DNA of 64,000 bases from Sphingomonas koreensis (lineage in GTDB: Bacteria > Pseudomonadota > Alphaproteobacteria > Sphingomonadales > Sphingomonadaceae), in assembly GCF_002797435.1 (NCBI RefSeq), contig NZ_PGEN01000001.1, positions 3,036,501 to 3,100,500 of the forward strand, read 5' to 3'. Both the position numbers and the translations under genes were made by a program. Below the pieces are notes generated by a model. That model made no database searches, was not told where the DNA came from, and saw only the letters and a program-made list of their open reading frames with translations. How positions within the stretch are numbered: the first letter of the stretch is position 1; every line of letters starts with the position of its first letter. Shown in pieces: positions 42,932 to 52,115 of this stretch.

Positions 42932-44479
42932 CTACGTCCCCGGCTGCACATACGGCACCCGCGCGAACAGCTCGCGCTGCCATTGGCGCGGATCGTTCGC
43001 CACGCGGCTCCGCGCGTCGAAGAGCATCGTCTGGCGCTGGGGCAGGGTATGCCTCGGCCACACCGGCACGCCCGCGCCGTTGGGGTCGCCCTTCGCGGCG
43101 AGATTGACGAACGCGCGCATCATGGTGGCCGACGCGGCCTGCGCAGCGGGGCCGGTGCCGGAGACGGTGCCCTCCGCCCCGATCGTGCCGAACACCAGCG
43201 GGATGTCATGCGTATGCGCGGCGCCGCGCTCCGGTTCGACCGGCGAGGTGAAGTCGAGCTGATAGACCCAGGCGGGGACGCCGGCCCTGGCGCGCTCCTC
43301 CGCCTCGATCACCTGCCCGCGCCAGCTGCGTCCCGCGGTGGTCGCGGCGTAGAAGACCTCGGAGGGCAACCAGCCCGGGAACTGTTTGCGATACTCGGCC
43401 ACCACCCATTCGGGGTGCGCGTCGATCCGCAAACGGGGCGCGATCCGCTCGGCGAGGTTGCTCCAGTCGAGCGTGCGCACCAGTTCGGACCTGGGATCGT
43501 CGAAGGCCCGCGTCTCATCGCGCGTGTTGCCGAGGATCAGCGGAATGCCGTTGCCCAGCGGATTGGCGTCGGGCCAGAAGGGGTGGCGGGTCAGCCACTT
43601 CATGTCGAGCACCGGACCCATATAGACCCCGCCGCCCAGGATCGGATCCTCGGCGCGCAGGCCGTCGATCAGCTTCTCGACCGGCATGTCGACCAGATCG
43701 CCGGGCCTGGCCTTGAGCCGGTCGAGCAGCGCCTGCGCGCGGCGCGTGGCGTTGAGCGGCCCGCTTACCGTCACCTGCTGGCCGGACATCGTCGCCGCGC
43801 GGTGAAACAGGCCCTTGGCGGCTGGCATTCCCATCAGCGTCGCGATCTTGGCGCCGCCGCCCGACTGGCCGAAGACCATGACGCGGCGCGGATCGCCGCC
43901 GAACCCGGCGATATTGTCGCGCACCCATTGCAGCGCCAGGATCAGGTCGAGCTGGCCATTGTTGCCGCTGTCGGGAAACCGCGGGTCGAGCCGGGCGAGG
44001 TAGAGATAGCCGAGCGCGTTGAGCCGGTGGTTGACGGTGACGACGACCACATCGCCCTTCTCCGCCAGCGTCGCCCCGAACACCTGCGGCTCGATCACCG
44101 TGCCGTTCGAATAGGCCCCGCCGTGGAAATAGACCATCACCGGGCGGCGGGCCTTGGCGTTGGCTTCCGGCGTCCAGACGTTGAGGAACAGGCAGTCCTC
44201 ATGCTGGTTGGCGATTCGGCTCGACTGCGGGCAGCTTGCGGCGAAGCTGGTGGCGCTCAGCGTGTCGCGGCTGGCTTCAGGCGCGGTGGCGGGACGGAAG
44301 CGGGCACGGCTGGTATCGTTGCCATAGCGGATGCCGAGAAAGGCCTGAACGCTGCCCTCGCGCTTGCCCCGCCAGCGCCCGGTCTTGCCGGTTGCGACCG
44401 GGTCGGCCTGCGCGAACGCGGCAGGGGGCAGGACGGTCAGTGCCGCGCTTGCCCCCAACAGCGTCCGCCGGTCGATCAC
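42932..44479 (-). CDS. type B carboxylesterase, exported
   Basis: A 515-residue protein starting with GTG at 44479 behind GAAGAGG, eleven bases after the kdgK stop. An export leader (DRRTLLGASAALTVLPPAAFAQ) is followed by a type-B carboxylesterase fold: EDCLFLNVWTP, YFHGGAYSNG oxyanion motif, the nucleophile GQSGGGAK, and a C-terminal His in HTHDIP. Longer in-frame starts lie inside kdgK. As the last gene of the uronate operon, it may remove methyl, acetyl or phenolic esters from pectin fragments. The family is broad. Confidence 0.8.
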   Translation of the reverse strand: MIDRRTLLGASAALTVLPPAAFAQADPVATGKTGRWRGKREGSVQAFLGIRYGNDTSRARFRPATAPEASRDTLSATSFAASCPQSSRIANQHEDCLFLNVWTPEANAKARRPVMVYFHGGAYSNGTVIEPQVFGATLAEKGDVVVVTVNHRLNALGYLYLARLDPRFPDSGNNGQLDLILALQWVRDNIAGFGGDPRRVMVFGQSGGGAKIATLMGMPAAKGLFHRAATMSGQQVTVSGPLNATRRAQALLDRLKARPGDLVDMPVEKLIDGLRAEDPILGGGVYMGPVLDMKWLTRHPFWPDANPLGNGIPLILGNTRDETRAFDDPRSELVRTLDWSNLAERIAPRLRIDAHPEWVVAEYRKQFPGWLPSEVFYAATTAGRSWRGQVIEAEERARAGVPAWVYQLDFTSPVEPERGAAHTHDIPLVFGTIGAEGTVSGTGPAAQAASATMMRAFVNLAAKGDPNGAGVPVWPRHTLPQRQTMLFDARSRVANDPRQWQRELFARVPYVQPGT

Positions 44480-44489
44480 CGCCGCCTCT

Positions 44490-45500
44490 TCATCGACGCA
44501 CGTCCAGCCCGCCTTCGAGGAAAGCGTCGATGTCCGCCTGGCGGAACAGGCTGGCGTCGCCCGGGAGCGAATGTTTGAGGCAGGTGAGCGCGAGGCCCGA
44601 GGCGACGGTGCCTTCCAGATCCTGACCCGACAGCACGCCATGCAGGATGCCCGCGGCATAGGCGTCGCCGCCGCCGATACGGTCGATGATCCCGGCGACC
44701 ACGACTTCTTCGGTCTGGTAGCCGCGCTCGGGCGTGTCGACGCGCGCCGCGATGCGGTGCCGGTCGGCATCGTCGACATGGCGCGCGGTCGAGGCGATGC
44801 GCTTCAAATTGGGGAAGGCGGCGAAGGCAGCTTCGGCGGCCTCGCGGCGGCGGTCGGCGCCATCGCCGGAGAAGGTCTTGCCGAGCAGCAGCGAGACGTC
44901 GCGATGGTTGCCGAACATCGTGTCGGCAAGGCTGACCAGTTCGGTCAGCACGGCGCGGGGATCGCTGTCCCACGCTTCCCACAGCCTTGCGCGGTAATTG
45001 CCGTCGAAGCTGATCGCAACGCCCAGTTCCTTCGCGGCGCGCGCGGCCCGAAGCGCGGCCTCAGCCGTCGCCGGGCCGAGCGCGGGGGTGATGCCCGAGA
45101 GATGCAGCATGCTCGCGCCGCTCAGCAGCGTCTTCCAGTCGAACGCGTCGGCCGGGGCGTTGGCGAAGGCCGAATCCGCGCGGTCATAGACGATGTCCGA
45201 CGCGCGCAGCCCGGCGCCCTGCGTCAGGAAGTAGAGGCCCATGCGGCCGTCGCGATATTGCACACCGCTGGTGTCTGCGCCCTGCGATCGCACGAACTGC
45301 ACCGCGGCGCGGCCCAGCGCATTGTCGGGCACCGCGCTGACCATCGATACCGAATGGCCCAGATTGGCAAGGCCGATGCCGACATTGGCCTCGGCACCGC
45401 CCACGACCACGTCCAGCCGCGGCGTCTGCATCAGCAGCTCGCGCCCCGGAGCGGTCAGGCGGAGCAGCAATTCCCCGAAACAGACGATACGGCCGGCCAT
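44490..45500 (-). CDS. kdgK: 2-keto-3-deoxygluconate kinase (PfkB family)
   Basis: A 336-residue sugar kinase with PfkB signatures: GGAEANVGIGLANLG near residue 34 and DRIGGGDAYAAGILHG near residue 270, where the last Asp is the catalytic base (the usual DTxGAGD is altered to DRIGGGD). It phosphorylates KDG to KDPG, the meeting point of the two uronate branches. The ribosome site GAGGAG precedes the ATG. The KDPG aldolase that must follow is not encoded in this window. Confidence 0.88.
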   Translation of the reverse strand: MAGRIVCFGELLLRLTAPGRELLMQTPRLDVVVGGAEANVGIGLANLGHSVSMVSAVPDNALGRAAVQFVRSQGADTSGVQYRDGRMGLYFLTQGAGLRASDIVYDRADSAFANAPADAFDWKTLLSGASMLHLSGITPALGPATAEAALRAARAAKELGVAISFDGNYRARLWEAWDSDPRAVLTELVSLADTMFGNHRDVSLLLGKTFSGDGADRRREAAEAAFAAFPNLKRIASTARHVDDADRHRIAARVDTPERGYQTEEVVVAGIIDRIGGGDAYAAGILHGVLSGQDLEGTVASGLALTCLKHSLPGDASLFRQADIDAFLEGGLDVRR

Positions 45501-45525
45501 GATGTCTCCTCGCTTGTCCTGGCGT

Positions 45526-46281
45526 TCAGCGCGCCAGCCAGCCGCCGTCTACCGCGAGGATGTGTCCCTGCACATAGTCCGATGCGCGCGAGGCGAGGAA
45601 AACCGCCGCGCCGCCCAGATCTGCCGGGTCGCCCCAGCGGCCCGCCGGGATGCGCTCCATGATCTGGCGGTTGCGCGTCTCGTCCTTTTGCAGTGCATCG
45701 GTGTTGTTGGTGGCGATATAGCCGGGCGCGATCGCGTTCACCGTGATGCCCTTGCTCGCCCATTCATTGGCCAGCAGCTTGGTCAGGCCGCCGACGCCGC
45801 TCTTCGACGCGGTGTAGCTCGGCACGCGGATGCCGCCCTGAAAGGTCAGCATCGATGCGATGTTGATGATCTTGCCGCCGCCATTCGCAATCATGTGGCG
45901 CGCCGCCGCCTGGCACAGGAAGAACACCGACTTCAAATTGGTGTCCATCACCGCGTCCCAGTCTTCCTCGGTGAACTCGACCGAATCCGCACGGCGGATG
46001 ATGCCGGCATTGTTGACGAGGATGTCGAGGCCGCCGAGCTTCTCCACAGTCTCGTCCACAACCCTTTGCACAGGCTCGATCGTGGACAGGTCGGCGCTGA
46101 CGATCTCCGCCTTGCGGCCGAGCGCGCGGACCTTTTCCACCGTTTCGGTCGCGGCGGAGCGGCCGACCGCGGCGATGTCCGCGCCCGCCTGTGCCAGCGC
46201 GAGCGCGATGCCCTGGCCGATGCCGGTGTTCGCGCCGGTGACGACCGCGACGCGGCCGGTAAGATCGAAGGGATTGGTCAT
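45526..46281 (-). CDS. kduD: 2-deoxy-D-gluconate 3-dehydrogenase / 2,5-diketo-3-deoxygluconate reductase
   Basis: A 251-residue short-chain dehydrogenase: TGANTGIGQG cofactor motif, NNAGI, Ser in NIASMLTFQGG, YTASKSG catalytic Tyr/Lys, and the KduD-typical FQGGIRVPSY and YIATNNTDAL segments. It reduces 2,5-diketo-3-deoxygluconate to KDG, the step after KduI or DhuI. The ribosome site CGGAG precedes the ATG. It lies between kduI and kdgK with gaps of about 20 bases. Confidence 0.92.
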   Translation of the reverse strand: MTNPFDLTGRVAVVTGANTGIGQGIALALAQAGADIAAVGRSAATETVEKVRALGRKAEIVSADLSTIEPVQRVVDETVEKLGGLDILVNNAGIIRRADSVEFTEEDWDAVMDTNLKSVFFLCQAAARHMIANGGGKIINIASMLTFQGGIRVPSYTASKSGVGGLTKLLANEWASKGITVNAIAPGYIATNNTDALQKDETRNRQIMERIPAGRWGDPADLGGAAVFLASRASDYVQGHILAVDGGWLAR

Positions 46282-46301
46282 GGAAAGCTCCGGGAGTGGC
46301 G

Positions 46302-47144
46302 TTACGCCAGCTGGCAGATGTCCAGCACGTTCATGTCGGTATAGTCCTGATTCTCGCCCGCCATCGCCCAGATGAAGGCATAGGCCTTGGTCCCCGCGCC
46401 CATATGGATCGACCAGGGCGGGCTGATGACTGCTTCCTCATTCTGCATCACGATGTGGCGGGTCGCCTCGCCCTCGCCCATGAAATGCATCACGCGGTCG
46501 GTGTCGGCATTGTCCAGCTCGAAGTAGAAATAGATCTCGCTGCGGCGCTCATGGATGTGCGGGGGCATGGTGTTCCACACGCTGCCGGGCTTGAGCACCG
46601 TCAGGCCCATCACCAGCTGCGCGCTCTCGCACACGCCGGGAATGACGAGCTGGTAGATGGACCGCTCGTTCGATTCCTCCAGGCTGCCGCGGTCGAGCCG
46701 GTTGGCGTCGGCGATCCCCAGCTTGCGCGTCGTGAACGCCTGATGCGCGGGGCAGGAGACGAGGTAGAAGCGCGCGCCATCGCCCGAGAATTGCACGTCC
46801 GCCGCGCCCATCGTCACGTACAGGCAATCCTTGTTGCCCAGCGTGAATGCCTCGCCATCGACCGTCACGACGCCCTGCGCGCCGCCGACATTGACCACCG
46901 CAAGCTCGCGGCGCTCGAGGAAGGGATGCCCCGCCGCCGACGGCGGCTCGGTCTGGTCGGGCAGCTTGACGCTGCCCGACGCCACCGCGACGCCGCCGAT
47001 CACCATGCGATCGGCATGGGTGTAGTTGAGCACGCACTCCCCGTCGCGGAACAGGCCGCCGATCAAATAGCGGTCGCGCAGTTCCTCGTTCGATACGCAC
47101 GCCATCATGTCGGGGTGCGTGGCGTAATAGGTCCGGTCGAACAT
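46302..47144 (-). CDS. kduI: 5-keto-4-deoxyuronate isomerase
   Basis: A 280-residue cupin isomerase. The KduI pattern is clear: [14 protein letters not shown]-like [12 protein letters not shown], and the metal site [17 protein letters not shown] with WSIHMGAGT further on. It converts the unsaturated monomer, in its open 5-keto-4-deoxyuronate form, to 2,5-diketo-3-deoxygluconate. The ribosome site AAGGGAG precedes the ATG. It is immediately downstream of an RpiB-type isomerase that may do the same step. Confidence 0.93.
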   Translation of the reverse strand: MFDRTYYATHPDMMACVSNEELRDRYLIGGLFRDGECVLNYTHADRMVIGGVAVASGSVKLPDQTEPPSAAGHPFLERRELAVVNVGGAQGVVTVDGEAFTLGNKDCLYVTMGAADVQFSGDGARFYLVSCPAHQAFTTRKLGIADANRLDRGSLEESNERSIYQLVIPGVCESAQLVMGLTVLKPGSVWNTMPPHIHERRSEIYFYFELDNADTDRVMHFMGEGEATRHIVMQNEEAVISPPWSIHMGAGTKAYAFIWAMAGENQDYTDMNVLDICQLA

Positions 47145-47180
47145 GGCGGCTCCCTTTCAGTCTGCCGGCGGCGCGTGGGG

Positions 47181-47834
47181 TCAGGCGAGTGCCGGTTCGG
47201 CGGTCACGCTCTTGAGATACGCGCTGATCTCCGCGTCCTGCGAATTGGCGTAGAAATAGTCGGCGAACTTCTCGCCCGCGATCGCCGCGCGCAGCAGGTC
47301 CTGATCGACGCTCTTCAGCACGGTCAGCATGTCGTGGCAGCTCGCGGCCTTGAGATCGGCCAGGATGCCGCGGTTCTTGCGCATGATCTCGGCGCGCTCC
47401 TTGGGATAGCCCAGGCCGCGCTCGCCGTCGAACAGCTTGCGGTAGACGTCCTGCAGGTTGAGTTCGGCTGCCCAGCCAAAGCCCTTGGCATAGGGCATCG
47501 AGATGGCGTTGCCGTCGTTGATCCGGCCGAACAGGAAGGCGTCGGTCGGATCGATGACCAGGCCGCAGAACACGCCGGGCATCGCGTTGCACGCCAGCAT
47601 CGATCCCATGCCGGTGCCGCAACCGGTGACGACGAAGTCCGCCGCCTTGGAATTGAGCAGGATGCCCGCCAGCAGGCCGTTCATCACATAGGTCAGCGAC
47701 GCGCTGTCCTCGGCCGAATACATGCCATAGTTGAACACCTGATGGCCCAGCGGCTCGGCGACGGCGGTCAGCGCGTCGTTGATGATGCCGTTCTTGGCGG
47801 CCTGGCTGTTCTCGGTGATCAGCGCGATCTTCAT
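47181..47834 (-). CDS. RpiB/LacA/LacB family isomerase, DhuI-like
   Basis: A 217-residue protein with the RpiB fold pattern: N-terminal KIALITENSQAAKN, the TGCGTGMGSMLACN active-site segment (Cys) and the C-terminal helical extension FADYFYANSQDAEI. It is longer than RpiB (about 150) and close in size to streptococcal DhuI, an RpiB-like enzyme that isomerises the unsaturated-uronate product and is a non-homologous alternative to KduI. The gene stands between uxaC and kduI with a ribosome site AAGGAA. DhuI function is inferred from size and context. Confidence 0.75.
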   Translation of the reverse strand: MKIALITENSQAAKNGIINDALTAVAEPLGHQVFNYGMYSAEDSASLTYVMNGLLAGILLNSKAADFVVTGCGTGMGSMLACNAMPGVFCGLVIDPTDAFLFGRINDGNAISMPYAKGFGWAAELNLQDVYRKLFDGERGLGYPKERAEIMRKNRGILADLKAASCHDMLTVLKSVDQDLLRAAIAGEKFADYFYANSQDAEISAYLKSVTAEPALA

Positions 47835-47870
47835 GTCGGATTCCTTATGCGGGGTTCGGTGGAGCGGGGG

Positions 47871-49310
47871 TCAGGCGGCCTTTACGGCGGTAAGGGGCTG
47901 GTCGAGCTTGTAGGCTTTGCGGACGAGCCCGTTGGTCAGCTCATAGGCGAGTTCCGCGGCCTCCCAGTCCTGCATCCGCCCCTCGGCGACGAGGCGGGCA
48001 AGGAAGGCGCAGTCGACGCGGCGCGCGACATCGTGCCGCGCGGGGATCGAAAAGAAGGCGCGGGTGTCGTCGTTGAAGCCGACGGTGTTGTAGAAGCCCG
48101 CGGTCTCGGTGGTCATCTCGCGGAAGCGGCGCATGCCCTCCGGCGAATCATGGAACCACCAGCTCGGCCCGAGCCGCAGGCAGGGGTAATGCCCCGCCAG
48201 CGGCGCCAGCTCGCGGGCATAGGTGCTCTCGTCGAGGGTGAAGAGGATCACCGTCAGGCCGGGCTCGTTGCCGACCACGTCGAGCATCGGCTTGAGCGCA
48301 TGGACATAGTCCGTCCGCGTCGGGATGTCGGCGCCCTTGTCGCGGCCATGGCTGTGGAACAGCTTGGCATTGTGGTTGCGGCACGCGCCCGGATGGATCT
48401 GCATCGTCATGCCATCCTCGACGCTCATCTTCGCCATCTCGGTCAGCATCTGCGCGCGGAACAGTTCGGCGTCCGCCGCGTCCCACTTGCCCGACATGAT
48501 CCGCCCGAACAGCGCCTCGCTCTCGGCGGTCGACAGGTTGGCGGTCTGCGCGGTGGCAAAGCCATGGTCGGTCGCGGTCGCGCCCGCGATGCGGAAGTCG
48601 GCGCGGCGCTTGCGATGCGCGGCGAGATAGCCCTTCCAGCTGTGCACATCCTCGCCGGTCAGTCCGGCGAACGCCTCGAGCGCGCCCTTGAACGCCTCGT
48701 GCTCGACATCGATCACCGAATCGGGGCGATAGGTCGTCACGACCCGGCCGCCCCAGCCCGACCGCCGGATCGCGGCGTGATGCTCGAGCGGATCGTCGGC
48801 GCCTTCGGTGGTGGCGAGGAAGTCGATCTTGAACCGCTCGAACAGCGCGCGCGGGCGATAGGCGGGCGTCGCCAGCGCTTCGTTGATCGTGTCGTAATAA
48901 TGATCGGCGGTGCCGCTATCGAGCAGCCGTTCGATCCCGAACACCTCGGCGAAGACATGGTCGAGCCACATGCGCGACGGCGTGCCGCGGAACAGGTGGT
49001 AGTTGCTCGCAAACAGCCGCCACGCCGCGCGCGGATCGGTCGCCGGCACGCCGTCGATCCGCGGCACGCGCAGCGCGTCGAGGTCCACGCCCTGCGAATA
49101 GAGCATGCGGAAGACATAGTGGTCGGGTGCGAGGAACAGCTCGGTCGCATTCTCCCACGCATCGTCGGTCGCGAACCACGAAGGATCGGTGTGCCCGTGC
49201 GGGCTCACGATCGGGAGGCCGGCGATCTCCTTGTACAGGTCGCACGCAATGGCGCGGGTAGTGGGTTCGGCCGGAAACAGCCGGTCCGGATCGAGTGCCA
49301 GGGGACGCAC
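47871..49310 (-). CDS. uxaC: glucuronate/galacturonate isomerase
   Basis: About 479 residues, the usual UxaC length. The amidohydrolase-like metal motif SPHGHTD is near residue 40, with LDHVFAEVFGI and GACRNHNAKLFHSHGRDKG following. It converts D-galacturonate to tagaturonate, the first step for saturated monomer. I set the start at GTG 49310, which has AGAGGA at eight-base spacing; an adjacent in-frame GTG at 49316 is too close to that site. An operator-like motif is 38 bases upstream. It is the first gene of the six-gene minus-strand operon ending with the carboxylesterase. Confidence 0.92.
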   Translation of the reverse strand: MRPLALDPDRLFPAEPTTRAIACDLYKEIAGLPIVSPHGHTDPSWFATDDAWENATELFLAPDHYVFRMLYSQGVDLDALRVPRIDGVPATDPRAAWRLFASNYHLFRGTPSRMWLDHVFAEVFGIERLLDSGTADHYYDTINEALATPAYRPRALFERFKIDFLATTEGADDPLEHHAAIRRSGWGGRVVTTYRPDSVIDVEHEAFKGALEAFAGLTGEDVHSWKGYLAAHRKRRADFRIAGATATDHGFATAQTANLSTAESEALFGRIMSGKWDAADAELFRAQMLTEMAKMSVEDGMTMQIHPGACRNHNAKLFHSHGRDKGADIPTRTDYVHALKPMLDVVGNEPGLTVILFTLDESTYARELAPLAGHYPCLRLGPSWWFHDSPEGMRRFREMTTETAGFYNTVGFNDDTRAFFSIPARHDVARRVDCAFLARLVAEGRMQDWEAAELAYELTNGLVRKAYKLDQPLTAVKAA

Positions 49311-49347
49311 TTTCACATTCCTCTTACATGATGTGTCCAACCCGGTA

Positions 49348-49357
49348 ACCGGTGTCA
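49348..49357. promoter_or_regulatory. TGACACCGGT operator-like site (reverse orientation), upstream of uxaC
   Basis: ACCGGTGTCA in the 282-base gap before uxaC, 38 bases from its start. It is the only copy before the catabolic minus-strand operon. The rest of the gap (49358-49592) holds no gene that I can support. Confidence 0.65.
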
Positions 49358-49592
49358 GACCGGATTTCAACCGAAGTCTCGAATGCATGTTCTTGTGCCC
49401 CGCACGCACGTCGGGCCGCTGCGCGGTCAGTCTGACCCCGGACCATGCCGATCGCAAGCCGTGTCCTCGCCGCTATCGGACTGCACGTGCGGATTCGGGG
49501 ATGGGTCACGCGTGGCGCGTCGTCGGCGCACTTGCGCTTAAGTCACTATAAGTCCAACCTATATCGCTTATCGGCATAGTGGAAGGTGAAGT

Positions 49593-50609
49593 GTGGGTTT
49601 GTCGACAGCGGACTCGCTCGAACGGGCGTCGAGCCATATCTCGTTCCAGCAACTTGCCGACGCCATGCCGCAAATGGTCTGGTCGACGCTGCCCGACGGC
49701 TCGCACGATTACTATAATGCGCAATGGTACGCGTTCACCGGCGTCCCCGAGGGGTCGACCGATGGAGACGGGTGGAACGGCATGTTCCACGCGGACGATC
49801 AGGAGCGGGCGTGGGGGCGGTGGCGGCACTGCCTGGAAACCGGCGAACCCTATGAGATCGAATACCGGTTGCGGCACCATAGCGGCGTCTATCGCTGGAC
49901 GCTGGGTCGCGCGCTTCCGATTCGCGGCGAGGATGGCACGATCGTCCGCTGGGTCGGCACCTGCACCGACATCGACGATCAGAAGCGCATCGCCGAGCAG
50001 AACCAGATCCTCAGTCGCGAGCTCAGCCACCGGATCAAGAACATCTTCGCGGTGGTCAACGGGCTGATCGGGCTGTCGGCGCGCCAGTTTCCCGGGATGA
50101 CGGGCTTCGCGCAAAAGCTGCAGGAGCGGGTGGCGGCGCTGGGCCGGGCGCATGAGTATGTGCGTCCGCACAGCGAGGAAAGCTTGCCGCACCCCGGCGC
50201 GCCGACGCTCAAGGAGCTCTTCGCCCGGCTCCTCAGCCCTTATCCGGCGCTGGACGAAGGCCGGCTGGTCATCGAAGGCGACGATCATGCTGTGGACGAT
50301 CGCGCGGCGACCCCGCTCGGCCTGGTCTTTCACGAACTGGCGACCAATGCCTCGAAATATGGCGCGCTGGTGACGCCCGAGGGCCGGGTCCGGCTTTCGG
50401 TGCGCGTCGAGGGCGATCAGGTGGAGTTGCGCTGGGACGAGGAGGGCGGACCGGGAATAGCACAGGCGCCCGATCTGTCTGGCTTTGGAACCCGATTGAC
50501 CGAGATCAGCATCACGCGCCAGCTGGGCGGCACGCTGGAGCGCGATTGGGCGCGCGATGGCCTGCGCGTGCGAATCCTCTTGCCGGCCCGCGCGCTGAGC
50601 CGCGATTGA
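49593..50609 (+). CDS. HWE-family sensor histidine kinase with PAS domain
   Basis: A 338-residue soluble protein. Residues about 15-130 are a PAS domain with PAC end (MPQMVWSTLPDGSHDYYN, WVGTCTDIDDQKR). The HWE kinase core follows: ELSHRIKN with phosphoacceptor His146, HELATNASKYG for ATP binding, and RWDEEGGP containing the W-x-E of the HWE signature. The GTG start has GGAAGGTGA upstream. Kinases of this type are common in alphaproteobacterial light or general-stress control. It faces a lone receiver-domain gene only nine bases away. Confidence 0.9.
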   Translation: MGLSTADSLERASSHISFQQLADAMPQMVWSTLPDGSHDYYNAQWYAFTGVPEGSTDGDGWNGMFHADDQERAWGRWRHCLETGEPYEIEYRLRHHSGVYRWTLGRALPIRGEDGTIVRWVGTCTDIDDQKRIAEQNQILSRELSHRIKNIFAVVNGLIGLSARQFPGMTGFAQKLQERVAALGRAHEYVRPHSEESLPHPGAPTLKELFARLLSPYPALDEGRLVIEGDDHAVDDRAATPLGLVFHELATNASKYGALVTPEGRVRLSVRVEGDQVELRWDEEGGPGIAQAPDLSGFGTRLTEISITRQLGGTLERDWARDGLRVRILLPARALSRD

Positions 50610-50618
50610 GCCTGCGGC

Positions 50619-51035
50619 CTATCCGAAGCAGCGAAGCGTGGGCGGTGCTTCCGCCGCTTCGCCTCTCAGGCGGCGCAGCGCAAAAGCGACGGCCGAAATG
50701 AGGCTCGCCTTGTCGGTGGGCTTGGTGAGAACGCCGATCGTGCCCGAGATCCCGTCGCCCAACAGGCGCGGGTTGGCGGTGATGAAAAGAACCCCGGCCT
50801 TTTGCTCATTGGCCAGGCGTTCGCCGATCTGGGGACCGGTCAGGCCGTCGCGCAGGTTGAGATCGACCAGCGCGAGATCGATCTTGCGATCGGCATAGGC
50901 GAGCGTACCGGGAAGGTCTGCGGCGACCCCGATGACGTCATAGCCTTCGTCCTCGAGAATGCTTTCCATCTCGAGGGCAACCAACATCTCGTCTTCGACA
51001 ATCAGAATTGACGCTGTCATACCGCAAAAATCCAC
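50619..51035 (-). CDS. single-domain response regulator
   Basis: About 138 residues, receiver domain only: acidic pair in LIVEDE, phosphoacceptor Asp in ALVDLNLRDG, Thr/Ser in FITANP and Lys in LTKPTDK. There is no output domain. The GTG at 51035 has AAGGAG four bases upstream; ATG at 51020 is an alternative without a ribosome site. It is convergent with the HWE kinase gene and is a likely phosphate acceptor of it. Such lone receivers often relay or buffer phosphate in general-stress signalling. Confidence 0.85.
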   Translation of the reverse strand: MDFCGMTASILIVEDEMLVALEMESILEDEGYDVIGVAADLPGTLAYADRKIDLALVDLNLRDGLTGPQIGERLANEQKAGVLFITANPRLLGDGISGTIGVLTKPTDKASLISAVAFALRRLRGEAAEAPPTLRCFG

Positions 51036-51090
51036 TCAACTCCTTGATGGTTCCCTAATCGGCGGCCGGGATCTTATCGCGAGGCACCGG

Positions 51091-52110
51091 CTATTCAACC
51101 GGCGGCGCGACCGAAGCCCTGCGGATCAGCGTCGAGACGAACAGCGATTCCCCGCTTTCCTCATCCTCGCCATCGCCGATCAGCTTCAGTGCCGCCGCCC
51201 GCGCCATCGTCGCGATCGGCCAGCGCACCGTGGTGAGCGGCGGCCACAGATAGGAAGCGATCGAGGTGTCGTCGAAGCCGACGATCGACAGGTCGCGCGG
51301 CACGTCCAGCCCGCGCTGACGCGCGGTGTGGAGGACGCCCGCCGCCATCGCGTCGTTCGAACAGAACACCGCGGTCGGCCGCGGCGAGAGGTCGAGCAGG
51401 CGCTCGGCCGCGCGCATCCCGGATTCGAACGTATAGTCGCCCTGCGCGATCAGCGTGCGCTGGATCGGGATATCGGCATCGTCGAGCGCGGCTTCATAGC
51501 CCTGGCTGCGCTCGAGCGCCGAGCGGAAGCCGTGCGGGCCGAGGACCAGGCCGATGCGCCTGTGCCCGTTCTCGACCAGATGCGCGACCGCGCCCCGCAC
51601 GACTTCGCGGTCGTTCGACGCGACCATATGCTCGGGATCGTCGAAGCTCGCCGACCCCATGCGGACATAGCGCGCGCCGATCTCCTGGCAGAGCGCGGCG
51701 AGCGAATCATTCTCGCTGATCGGCGGCAGGATCATCACGCCGTACGGGCGCTGGCGCTCGAGGAAGCGGCGGATATCGTCGAGCATCGTCGTCGATCCGC
51801 GGTCGACCGGGTGGACGATCAGCTCGAACTCGGTGTCGCGCAGCACTTCGAGCAGCCCCTGCTGGACGTTGAGCACCATATGCGGGTTGGGGTTGTCGTG
51901 GATCAGCCCGATCAGGAAGTTGCGGCGCAGCGCCAGCGCGCGCGCCTGCGGGTTGGGAACGTACCCGATCTCGGCGATCACCTTCTCCACCCGCTCGCGC
52001 GTCTCCTCGTTGAGAAGGGGGGAGCGGTTGATCACGCGGCTGACGGTTTTCTTGGAGACCCCCGCCAGTCGCGCTACATCGTTGATCGTCGCCTGCGCGC
52101 TTTTCTTCAT
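51091..52110 (-). CDS. LacI-family transcriptional repressor of pectin/uronate genes (putative)
   Basis: A 339-residue protein with N-terminal helix-turn-helix and hinge (TINDVARLAGVSKKTVSRVIN, then NPQARALALRR) and a periplasmic-binding-like effector domain. The minor-groove hinge and CG-centred operator fit the motif TGACACCGGT seen at five places around it. Its ligand is probably KDG, galacturonate or a related acid. The gene has no ribosome site: the inverted repeat of a mobile-like element ends five bases from its ATG, so its expression may be unusual. Confidence 0.88.
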   Translation of the reverse strand: MKKSAQATINDVARLAGVSKKTVSRVINRSPLLNEETRERVEKVIAEIGYVPNPQARALALRRNFLIGLIHDNPNPHMVLNVQQGLLEVLRDTEFELIVHPVDRGSTTMLDDIRRFLERQRPYGVMILPPISENDSLAALCQEIGARYVRMGSASFDDPEHMVASNDREVVRGAVAHLVENGHRRIGLVLGPHGFRSALERSQGYEAALDDADIPIQRTLIAQGDYTFESGMRAAERLLDLSPRPTAVFCSNDAMAAGVLHTARQRGLDVPRDLSIVGFDDTSIASYLWPPLTTVRWPIATMARAAALKLIGDGEDEESGESLFVSTLIRRASVAPPVE

Positions 52111-52115
52111 GGATA

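Noticed and set aside
46296..49331. Open frame of about 1,000 codons on the plus strand
   Set aside because: It lies exactly opposite uxaC, the RpiB-like gene and kduI, and its protein is dominated by Arg, Gly, His and Ala. This is a GC-rich antisense shadow.
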